A DNA stretch of 9,388 nt, taken from CAYVMN01 sp964452575. GTDB lineage: Bacteria; Desulfobacterota; DSM-4660; Desulfatiglandales; Desulfatiglandaceae. Below, in pieces: positions 1 to 5,629 of this stretch. The translations under genes and the position numbers were made by a program. The stretch spans positions 1-9,388 of the forward strand of contig CAYVMN010000179.1 of the NCBI GenBank assembly GCA_964452575.1, in the 5' to 3' direction. The notes below the pieces were generated by a model, which was not told the origin of the DNA, searched no databases, and saw only the letters and a program-made list of their open reading frames with translations. Each line of letters starts with the position of its first letter. Position 1 is the first letter of the stretch.

Positions 1-330
1 ATAGCGGGATATGCTATCTTGAGACTTTCAGGGTCAATTATTCTGAGACTTAGCATCTAGCCAGATAAAGCTTGCTTATGTACAGAGGTTTAGATGACCG
101 CCCTTTGAAAATAGAGGCCACCTGCTGTGATGCCTTGCCAAAACCTTTCAGGTCTAGAACCACTCACTGGGCAGTCAATGAAACCGAACGGGGGAGGTCG
201 GCCCACTGGCGCCGTAGCGCACAGAATCAACTCAGATTTTAGAAGCTATGAAAAGTTCCCCGAGGAGTTTAAGAATTGTGGAAGTATAGGAGCATGCCTA
301 TTACTTGGATTATCAAAATAGAAGGGCTGA
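1..330. other. Non-coding left end, no supported gene
   Basis: I see no convincing gene here. The only open frame of note, 127-321 on the plus strand, would begin at a GTG or ATG without a ribosome binding site and encodes a low-complexity 64-residue peptide that resembles nothing I know. The first 60 bases hold a small cluster of direct and inverted repeats, annotated separately. The rest is plain sequence leading to the stop codon of the minus-strand gene at 331. No T-tract hairpin that would terminate that gene is visible. Confidence 0.5.
11..56. repeat. Short direct and inverted repeats, possible mobile-element edge
   Basis: TGAGACTT occurs at 20-27 and again at 44-51, an offset of 24 bases. 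The block is flanked by ATGCTA (11-16) and its exact reverse complement TAGCAT (51-56). Repeated blocks with a GAGACTT-like core are reminiscent of the multiple terminal repeats at the ends of IS21-family elements, but no transposase sequence is in the window. The IS assignment is therefore inference from pattern memory only. Confidence 0.25.
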
Positions 331-1041
331 CTATCTGAGCGGCTTTGCCGGAGGGGCCTCGTCTTTTACAAGGATCTGACCCCTCTTATCGGTCTCAATG
401 GCCTGATATCTGAAATTTCGGACTCCTGGGTTCCCTCGCCACTCGACTTCCCAATTCTCTCCGATTTTAGGGGCCTTGATGAGGGCCTCCTTGTCCCGCA
501 TCTTGATTACCACGCCATCTCTACTTAGACTGATAGTTCCCTTACCTTTCTCCTGCGAGTAGCCGTAGATTGCCATATTACGTCTTGTCTCAAGCTCTAC
601 AGGCATCTGTCCGCTGAGGCTGGGGGTAATATAAAAGATATTTTCACCGTCTTCATAGTTTTCCGGCTCCTCAATCGATTTCCTCTTATAGGGAATAATG
701 ACCTTGATCCTGCCGTCTTTTTCAAGGTTCCATTTGAGCCCAGGGACACCGGCAACGGACGATGCGAGTCTATCCAGGAAGTCATGGGCCGATTTACCGC
801 CCTTTCTTTCAGATCCCCTGCCTCCCTCGATGCCAGAGACGATCCCTTCAGTCTCGGGTGCCATCGGTTCGATATTGCCAATAAGATATCCAAGGACCAG
901 GGATACACCCATAATAGCCACAAAAGTGGTTGCAAAGGAATAGTTCCCCACGGGAAAGATCTTTTTCAAGAAATATCCTGTAAAGATATATCTAAACCAT
1001 CTCCTCTTTCTTCTCTGTCTCTCAAAGGACCCGTGGGCCAT
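331..1041 (-). CDS. Single-pass membrane protein of unknown function
   Basis: The product is 236 residues and I do not recognise its family. The N-terminus is strongly basic (FERQRRKRRW around residues 6-15). One hydrophobic segment follows at about 35-57 (ending VLGYLIGNI), then a polar, glycine-rich linker at 65-85 and a soluble C-terminal domain of about 150 residues rich in beta-type alternation (RIKVIIPYKR, GTISLSRDGVVIKM). By the positive-inside rule the N-terminus should be cytoplasmic and the C-terminal domain outside the membrane. I chose the ATG at 1041 because GGAG lies 6 nt upstream. The frame stays open to a TTG at 1143, but that codon lies between the -35 and -10 boxes of the promoter at 1132-1160, upstream of any transcript from it. 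The gene is divergent from the membrane-protein gene at 1393 and shares its promoter region. Existence of the gene is likely; function is unknown. Confidence 0.75.
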   Translation of the reverse strand: MAHGSFERQRRKRRWFRYIFTGYFLKKIFPVGNYSFATTFVAIMGVSLVLGYLIGNIEPMAPETEGIVSGIEGGRGSERKGGKSAHDFLDRLASSVAGVPGLKWNLEKDGRIKVIIPYKRKSIEEPENYEDGENIFYITPSLSGQMPVELETRRNMAIYGYSQEKGKGTISLSRDGVVIKMRDKEALIKAPKIGENWEVEWRGNPGVRNFRYQAIETDKRGQILVKDEAPPAKPLR

Positions 1042-1131
1042 CTTCTTCTCCGGCAACCCATCGGCAAGACACAAGATGAGCCTCTGCTCTCGCCAGAGTT
1101 GCTCCCCTGGTAAGGTAATGATTATATTCCA

Positions 1132-1160
1132 AATATATGGCAAAAGGCATGGAAAGTCAA
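1132..1160 (-). promoter_or_regulatory. Sigma70-type promoter for the 331-1041 gene
   Basis: Read on the minus strand, TTGACT (1160-1155) is followed by a 17-bp spacer and TATATT (1137-1132). Both boxes match the consensus at five of six bases with ideal spacing. A second TATAAT lies at 1126-1121 but lacks a good -35 box. Transcription would begin near 1125, giving a leader of about 84 nt before the ATG at 1041. Confidence 0.7.
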
Positions 1161-1185
1161 GGCCCCCAGCACTTGGCTCCCTTGC

Positions 1186-1214
1186 TTGACGAACGAGCCA
1201 TGAAACAATATAAT
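1186..1214 (+). promoter_or_regulatory. Sigma70-type promoter for the 1393-1980 gene
   Basis: TTGACG (1186-1191), a 17-bp spacer and a perfect TATAAT (1209-1214). The start of transcription should fall near 1220, leaving a leader of about 170 nt before the ATG at 1393. The -35 box is 25 bp from that of the opposite promoter, so the two would be accessible to a common regulator. Confidence 0.75.
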
Positions 1215-1217
1215 TTA

Positions 1218-1250
1218 GTCAGTCCTCCACATCACCAATTTTGGACTGAC
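1218..1250 (+). promoter_or_regulatory. Inverted repeat at the transcription start, operator or 5' leader hairpin
   Basis: GTCAGTCC (1218-1225) is the exact reverse complement of GGACTGAC (1243-1250), with 17 bases between the arms. The left arm sits at about -3 to +5 relative to the predicted start of the TATAAT promoter. It could be a repressor operator blocking the plus-strand promoter or a hairpin at the very 5' end of the mRNA. The perfect 8-bp arms are seen directly; the role is inferred. Confidence 0.4.
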
Positions 1251-1392
1251 AAAAGGCCTTTCACCACCAAAGCGACGCAGGCACTCAAATGACTTAGGGC
1301 AAGAGGTAAACGGCTCAAGGAATGAAGAAAGGATACAGAGGAAATGATTATCGTTCCCGAAGTTGCGGTTTAAGAGGCTAGGGAGCACATCC

Positions 1393-1980
1393 ATGCCGTA
1401 TCGTTACAAGAAAAGACGAAAAAAGGTCACCAAAAGGCAGGCAAAGCTCTATCTATTCATAGTAGTGGTCTGCATTCTTGCCACAGCAGGCATATACCTT
1501 GCTTCTGAGATAGTGCCCCGCCTTATCCAACAGCAAATTGATAATGCCCTTATGTCCCAGACAGTCGGGACCACGGGCGAGGATGCAGAATCTGAAGCCC
1601 TAAGGAAGCTGGGAAAGCTTGCAGCCGGAAAGATAGACCCTGCCACTGTCGGAAATCTCGTCAGGGCCTATAAAGGGAGAGGCGCGGGAGTTGGTCCGGC
1701 GGTTCAGTCGGGTGAGGGATATGTTGAGGAAAGGGCATCTACCCGCAGCCCAGAAAGGTTCATATGGGCACCCAGAGGAAGAAAGGGAGAGCCCGGACCA
1801 GGTGATAGATCAGGGCAAGGTGGGGTAGACCAAGCTAGCATCGACAGATTAACAGAGGCCTATCGTAAAGGGAAAATCAGCCAGACCGATATGGAGAAAG
1901 CCAGAGAGGCCTACCGTAAAGGAGAAATAGACCCTGCCCTAGTTGAGAAGGTCAAGAAGGCCCTTGCCGGTGCCAATTAA
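1393..1980 (+). CDS. Single-pass membrane protein with 17-18 residue C-terminal repeats
   Basis: The product is 195 residues of unknown family. It starts with a lysine/arginine-rich stretch (YRYKKRRKKVTKRQ, residues 3-16), then one membrane helix at about 19-37, a short helical stretch, a glycine/proline-rich variable linker (about 95-145) and a charged helical tail. A short repeat with pattern G-K/E-I-D/S-x4-V/M appears three times: LAAGKIDPATV near 76, YRKGKISQTDM at 157 and YRKGEIDPALV at 174. The last two are exactly 17 codons (51 bp) apart. The hairpin-like pattern recalls SHOCT-type short C-terminal domains, but I do not claim homology. The ATG at 1393 is preceded by GGGAG at 1381-1385 with a 7-nt gap. 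An in-frame TTG at 1363 has no such site. The gene is divergently paired with the 331-1041 gene, which has the same basic-tail-plus-one-helix design. Confidence 0.75.
   Translation: MPYRYKKRRKKVTKRQAKLYLFIVVVCILATAGIYLASEIVPRLIQQQIDNALMSQTVGTTGEDAESEALRKLGKLAAGKIDPATVGNLVRAYKGRGAGVGPAVQSGEGYVEERASTRSPERFIWAPRGRKGEPGPGDRSGQGGVDQASIDRLTEAYRKGKISQTDMEKAREAYRKGEIDPALVEKVKKALAGAN
1854..1928 (+). repeat. 51-bp-offset tandem repeat inside the membrane-protein gene
   Basis: The sequence AGAGGCCTAyCGTAAAGG begins at 1854 and again at 1905, 51 bases apart. The mismatches (T/C, G/A, C/A) are mostly synonymous or conservative. This encodes the duplicated EAYRKGxI units of the C-terminal tail and points to an old in-frame duplication kept under protein-level selection. 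Confidence 0.6.
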
Positions 1981-1989
1981 TCTCCTATC

Positions 1990-3456
1990 TCAGGAGTGCG
2001 ATCGGATGTATTCAGCATAGCTTGCAAGGCCGGCCATGGTCATCGCAGCATCTTCAGGGCTCGGGTAGCAGACATAGCCCATTTGGCCCAGCATGACGGC
2101 CATCCGGTTCTCCAGGTTTTGCACCAAAAGGGGAAACTCGGAGGCGATGACGACCGGTTTCTGATAATGATTAGCAAGCCCCATAAACTCATTGAAGACC
2201 CGGCGCGTGGCATCTAACATGGCCTCAAGTCGTTCCTCCACCACCTCCGGGCCGGCCGAGGGTGGCAGAGGTTCCAATGGTAAGGCAGGCATGATTCCCA
2301 ACAAAATGATCCCATCCAGGGTTGGGCACCGAAGGAGGCACTCCAGGGACCTCCCCAGGTGATCAGGCCTGAGGCCGGCCACCAGATCCACCGGGTTGCT
2401 ACGACTCCACCATGCCGGAAGGAACGTATCCAGCTCTTCGATGGTCTTACCCGGTAGGGCGGTGACTTCGAGCCCTGCCTCAGCACATGCATCTGCAGCC
2501 AGAACGCCCCATCCACCGCCCGCGGTGACTATGCCCATGCGCCTGCCGGGGGGCAGCGGCTGACTCACAAATCCGGCCGCCATGTTGGTGAGTTGGTCCA
2601 TGTTCATGGCGCGGATAATGCCTGCCTGCCTGTATGCCCCTTCAAAGGCCGCATCAGAACCGGCCATGGCGGCAGTATGGGACATTGCCGCCTTGGCACC
2701 GGCCCCCGTGGCCCCTGCCTTGAGCATGATGATCGGTTTCTTCCGGCTCACCTCTTTGGCGACAGAAAAAAATCGGCGACCATCTCGGAACCCCTCGATG
2801 TAACTGAGGATGACCTTGGTCTCCGGGTCCTCCGAAAGGTATTCAAAGTAGTCCTCGCAGTGCAGATCAGCCTCATTGCCGCTACTCACAAACCGGCTGA
2901 TCCCAAAACCCTTCTTCATCCCCCGCCTGGCAATTGAGGTGGCTACGTTACCACTCTGAGCCACCACGGCCATGGGCCCTGGCAGAGGGAAGACAGGCGG
3001 CATTGCTACGTAAAGCCCCCACGGGGGGCTCATAATGCCATTGCAGTTGGGGCCAACAAGTATCATGCCTCCTGCGTGAGCCCTCTCCAGCATCTCTCGC
3101 TGGAGCCTCTCGCCCTCATTGCCGACCTCAGCGAATCCCGCCGTGATTACGAGTCCGGCCCTGATTCCTTTATCCACACACTCACCGATTACAGGAGGAA
3201 CAACCGGCGGAGGGACCACGATAACCGCCAGATCCGGAACCTCCGGAAGATCTCCTATTTTTTTGTATGCCTGTAACCCCTGGACCTCAGACTCGGAGGG
3301 ATTTATTGGATATATGGGTCCCTTGAATCCGCCATTTATCAGATTAGCCAGTATAATAAAGCCCCATTTCCCTGGCCTATTGGAGGCGCCGATAAAGGCT
3401 ATTGACCTTGGGTGGAACAGCATTCTAAGTCTTTCTCTTATTTCGAACAACAACAT
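1990..3456 (-). CDS. ADP-forming acyl-CoA synthetase, alpha-type (CoA-binding) subunit
   Basis: The 488-residue protein matches the alpha half of NDP-forming acetyl/acyl-CoA synthetases, which interconvert acyl-CoA + ADP + Pi with acid + CoA + ATP in the cytoplasm. A Rossmann-type CoA-binding domain opens with PRSIAFIGAS (16-25) and ends at GPNCNG (135-140). The succinyl-CoA-ligase-like domain carries YIEG (E221) and SHTAAMAGSD, whose H260 is the expected phospho-histidine. A third flavodoxin-like domain begins at GIVTAGGGWGV (308-318) and includes NPVDL (354-358). No ATP-grasp beta domain is fused or adjacent, so a partner must be encoded elsewhere or the protein acts differently. Length is slightly above that of archaeal alpha subunits. 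The exact start is unclear: GGAG ends only 1 nt before the ATG but 4 and 7 nt before the next two codons, both TTG. The substrate cannot be read from sequence. Confidence 0.88.
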   Translation of the reverse strand: MLLFEIRERLRMLFHPRSIAFIGASNRPGKWGFIILANLINGGFKGPIYPINPSESEVQGLQAYKKIGDLPEVPDLAVIVVPPPVVPPVIGECVDKGIRAGLVITAGFAEVGNEGERLQREMLERAHAGGMILVGPNCNGIMSPPWGLYVAMPPVFPLPGPMAVVAQSGNVATSIARRGMKKGFGISRFVSSGNEADLHCEDYFEYLSEDPETKVILSYIEGFRDGRRFFSVAKEVSRKKPIIMLKAGATGAGAKAAMSHTAAMAGSDAAFEGAYRQAGIIRAMNMDQLTNMAAGFVSQPLPPGRRMGIVTAGGGWGVLAADACAEAGLEVTALPGKTIEELDTFLPAWWSRSNPVDLVAGLRPDHLGRSLECLLRCPTLDGIILLGIMPALPLEPLPPSAGPEVVEERLEAMLDATRRVFNEFMGLANHYQKPVVIASEFPLLVQNLENRMAVMLGQMGYVCYPSPEDAAMTMAGLASYAEYIRSHS

Positions 3457-3466
3457 TCTCCTTTCT
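3450..3466 (-). promoter_or_regulatory. Ribosome binding site leaving the synthetase start ambiguous
   Basis: On the minus strand the order is AGAAAGGAGA-ATG-TTG-TTG. GGAG (3461-3458) is 1 nt from the ATG, too close for normal initiation, 4 nt from the first TTG (3453) and 7 nt from the second TTG (3450). A start at 3450 would shorten the protein by only two residues. Confidence 0.5.
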
Positions 3467-3536
3467 TGATCGAGGCATAACCAGAGCCCCCCGCAGCGTG
3501 ATCGAGGAAACCTATTAGAAGTGGGCCTCAGAGTGG

Positions 3537-3574
3537 TCCCTGCAGGGAGGTCATGTCCCCGGGATTTAGATCCC
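3537..3574. promoter_or_regulatory. Palindrome and short hairpin between divergent genes
   Basis: TCCCTGCAGGGA (3537-3548) is a perfect 12-bp palindrome. Shortly after it, GGGAT-TTAG-ATCCC (3561-3574) forms a 5-bp stem. Both lie in the 266-bp spacer between the acyl-CoA synthetase gene and the CBS gene. They could be regulator-binding sites, but no known operator is recognised. Two copies of GATCGAGG (3468-3475 and 3500-3507) are also present. Confidence 0.3.
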
Positions 3575-3619
3575 TGACTTTATTGCATAAGAAACGTGAT
3601 AAGTACAGGTTTTATTGTC

Positions 3620-3649
3620 TTGAAATTGCTGTCCGAAAAGTGGAATATT
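3620..3649 (+). promoter_or_regulatory. Possible promoter for the CBS-arfB pair
   Basis: TTGAAA (3620-3625) and AATATT (3644-3649) are separated by 18 bp and match the sigma70 boxes at five and four of six bases. It is the best candidate upstream of 3723 and would give a leader of roughly 65-70 nt. The weak -10 box keeps this tentative. Confidence 0.3.
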
Positions 3650-3722
3650 TTCAAAGAATCAGTGGTAGCGATACGGTTTCTTAATTGCCATAGAAAGTCA
3701 CTTTGCAGCAGGAGGTATTAGG

Positions 3723-3923
3723 ATGAAAATATACGACTTCATGACTACAACAATCGAATTTGTGGATGCAGCCGGGTCCGTATATGATGCCCTGGAAAAG
3801 ATGGTGGACAGGAGGATCCGTTCACTGGTGGTAAAATTCCGCGAAAAGGATCCAAGCTATGGTGTTATCACGGCGAGAGATATCGTCTTCAAGGTCCTGG
3901 CCAAAGGGGAAGATCCAAAATGA
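3723..3923 (+). CDS. Single-CBS-domain mini-protein, probably a truncated CBS pair
   Basis: The 66-residue product is one CBS motif. It opens with KIYDFMTTTIEFVD and continues through YDALEKMVDRRIRSLVV to GVITARDIVFKVL (about 47-59). CBS domains normally work as tandem pairs of about 120 residues that bind adenosine nucleotides between them. Here the frame stops at residue 66, where the linker to the second CBS motif would usually begin, and the next gene starts inside the stop (ATGA at 3920-3923). The start is firm: AGGAGG at 3710-3715 lies 7 nt before the ATG. No second CBS motif appears in the following bases, which encode ArfB. Either a deletion removed the second half or the protein works as a dimer of single domains. 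Coupling to arfB suggests co-translation, not a shared function. Confidence 0.75.
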   Translation: MKIYDFMTTTIEFVDAAGSVYDALEKMVDRRIRSLVVKFREKDPSYGVITARDIVFKVLAKGEDPK

Positions 3924-4348
3924 TTCAGATAACAGATACCATTGCAATCGATGAAGGCGAGATCCAAGAGGATTTCATCCGGGCATCGGGACCGGGAGGA
4001 CAGAATGTCAACAAGGTTTCTACTGCAGTCCAGCTCCGCTTTGATGCCGGTAGATCCCCCTCCCTTACCCCTGATGTTCTCCGGCGTCTCAGTGCCCTGG
4101 CCGGAAGGCGGATGACCCAAGACGGAATGTTGATCATCCATGCCAGGCGATTCCGTACACAGGATCGAAACCGCCAGGATGCCATGGACCGCCTGATCGC
4201 CCTTATCCGTCAGGCCGCCATGAGGCCCAGACCCCGCCGCAAGACAAAACCACCCCTTGCCTCCAAGAGGCGCAGGTTGGAATCCAAGCGCCGCCACGGC
4301 CAGATCAAGCGGACACGCCAGCCTGTTGTGGGCCCGGAGAGAAGTTAA
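3920..4348 (+). CDS. arfB: Alternative ribosome-rescue factor ArfB (peptidyl-tRNA hydrolase)
   Basis: The 142-residue protein is a small class I release-factor-like hydrolase that frees nascent peptides from ribosomes stalled on mRNAs lacking a stop codon. The catalytic GGQ lies in ASGPGGQNVNKVSTAVQLRF (residues 22-41), the hallmark of this family. There is no stop-codon recognition domain. The C-terminal 40 or so residues are highly basic (RPRPRRKTKPP, ASKRRRLESKRR), as expected for the tail that enters the empty mRNA channel of the ribosome. Length is typical (about 140). The ATG at 3920 overlaps the TGA of the CBS gene, so translation is probably coupled. A separate strong promoter begins 13 bases after the stop, so arfB ends its transcription unit or is read through into the next operon. 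Confidence 0.92.
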   Translation: MIQITDTIAIDEGEIQEDFIRASGPGGQNVNKVSTAVQLRFDAGRSPSLTPDVLRRLSALAGRRMTQDGMLIIHARRFRTQDRNRQDAMDRLIALIRQAAMRPRPRRKTKPPLASKRRRLESKRRHGQIKRTRQPVVGPERS

Positions 4349-4360
4349 AATGCTTTCTAT

Positions 4361-4389
4361 TTGACAGCCACCCGGCATCTTTCTATCAT
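4361..4389 (+). promoter_or_regulatory. Strong sigma70-type promoter of the aminotransferase operon
   Basis: A perfect TTGACA (4361-4366), a 17-bp spacer and TATCAT (4384-4389, five of six). It is the best match to consensus in the right half of the window. Transcription should start near 4396, giving a leader of about 42 nt before the ATG at 4438. Confidence 0.75.
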
Positions 4390-4437
4390 CCCTCAGTCGA
4401 AAGACCAGGTTTTCTGCAATTAGAAAGGTTATATGGC

Positions 4438-5595
4438 ATGCCGAAGATCTCTGATCGTCTAAGACATTTTACGGAGTCCGTAATTCGTGATATGACACGG
4501 GTCGCCAACCGCTATAATGCGATCAATCTGTCTCAAGGATTTCCAGATTTCGATCCCCCTGATGAATTGGTGGCAGCAGCAAAGCGTGCCCTGGAAGAAG
4601 GCTATAATCAATATGCCATAACATGGGGGGCGCCCGCCTTTCGTTCAGCCATTGCCCGTAAACAACGAAAATGGATGGATATAGATCTGGATCCAGATGC
4701 CCATATTGTTGTCACCTGCGGTAGCACCGAGGCCATGATGGCGGCCATGATGACGGTCTGCAATCCAGGGGACCGGGTCATTGTGTTCTCGCCGTTCTAC
4801 GAAAACTACGGTGCCGATACCATTCTGTCGAACGCTGAACCGATCTATATCCCACTCCGTCCTCCGCAGTTTCAGTTCGACCCGGATGAGTTACGCCGCG
4901 CCTTCAAACGAGGGGTGAAGGCCCTCGTCCTGTGTAATCCATCTAACCCGTCTGGCAAGGTTTTCAGTCCTGACGAGTTGCAGTTCATTGCCCAACTTGC
5001 CAGAGAGTTCGACGCCTTTATAATCACCGACGAGGTCTATGAGCATATTGTTTACGCACCTAATCAGCACACGTACATCGCAGGCCTTCCCGGGATGTTT
5101 GAACATACCCTTTCCTGCAGTTCACTTTCCAAGACATATTCCATCACCGGATGGCGGCTCGGGTACGTGATTGCATCGGCAAATATCATTTCAGGAGTTC
5201 GCAAGGTTCACGACTTCCTAACCGTAGGGGCAGCAGCGCCCTTGCAACAGGCTGCGGTGGTGGCCCTGGGTTTTCCGTTGAGCTACTACCAGAAGCTCCA
5301 GGCAGATTACACCCGCCGGCGTGAGATCTTCCTCGCATACCTTGACAAGGCCGGGTTGCGATATACCACGCCAAATGGGGCCTATTATGTCCTGGTAGAT
5401 ATTTCCGATTTTGGTTTCTCTGATGACACCGACTTTTGCTACTGGCTGGCAAGGGAAATAGGCGTGGCTGCCGTACCGGGATCCAGCTTTTTCCACGAAC
5501 CAATCAAGAACCTGATTCGTTTTCATTTTGCCAAAAACGAGGAGACATTAAGAGAAGTGGGTGAAAGGCTGGTTCGTTTGAAAGAGCGGGTCTAG
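4438..5595 (+). CDS. Fold-type I PLP aminotransferase (class I/II)
   Basis: The 385-residue enzyme is a class I/II aminotransferase in the branch that holds kynurenine/glutamine aminotransferases, methionine aminotransferase YbdL and many aspartate-aminotransferase-like proteins. It would move an amino group between an amino acid and a 2-oxo acid in the cytoplasm. Family marks are LSQGFPDFDPP (31-41), CGSTEAM (94-100), NPSNPSGK (167-174), ITDEVYEH (196-203), and SLSKTYSITGWRLGY (229-243) with PLP-binding K232 and phosphate-binding R240. R361 in NLIRFHF is the expected substrate-carboxylate arginine. Length and all key residues are normal, so it should be active. AAAGG lies about 9 nt before the ATG. 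It is the first gene of the operon and is followed 34 nt later by a PLP decarboxylase. The substrate is not decided by sequence alone. Confidence 0.9.
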   Translation: MPKISDRLRHFTESVIRDMTRVANRYNAINLSQGFPDFDPPDELVAAAKRALEEGYNQYAITWGAPAFRSAIARKQRKWMDIDLDPDAHIVVTCGSTEAMMAAMMTVCNPGDRVIVFSPFYENYGADTILSNAEPIYIPLRPPQFQFDPDELRRAFKRGVKALVLCNPSNPSGKVFSPDELQFIAQLAREFDAFIITDEVYEHIVYAPNQHTYIAGLPGMFEHTLSCSSLSKTYSITGWRLGYVIASANIISGVRKVHDFLTVGAAAPLQQAAVVALGFPLSYYQKLQADYTRRREIFLAYLDKAGLRYTTPNGAYYVLVDISDFGFSDDTDFCYWLAREIGVAAVPGSSFFHEPIKNLIRFHFAKNEETLREVGERLVRLKERV

Positions 5596-5629
5596 GGGCA
5601 TTGGGCTCAAATCTGAAAAGGTATTGCAT

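Noticed and set aside
127..321. 64-residue open frame on the plus strand
   Set aside because: No ribosome binding site, no recognisable domain and an unlikely composition; probably chance.
1042..1143. N-terminal extension of the left membrane protein to a TTG start
   Set aside because: The TTG sits inside the predicted promoter, and the internal ATG at 1041 has a good ribosome binding site.
1220..1392. Possible riboswitch in the long leader of the 1393 gene, including a GACGCA string reminiscent of cyclic-di-GMP (GEMM) aptamers
   Set aside because: The surrounding conserved GEMM stems and loops cannot be made to pair; only the terminal GTCAGTCC/GGACTGAC arms are clear.
1982..1996. CTCCT-ATCTC-AGGAG hairpin between convergent genes as a terminator
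   Set aside because: Only 5 bp of stem and no T-tract on either strand.
3857..4378. 173-residue minus-strand open frame opposite arfB
   Set aside because: It lies antisense to a firmly identified gene and shows no family features; a shadow frame.
4433..4435. ATG five bases upstream of the aminotransferase start
   Set aside because: It is out of frame with the aminotransferase; the start at 4438 opens the conserved protein.
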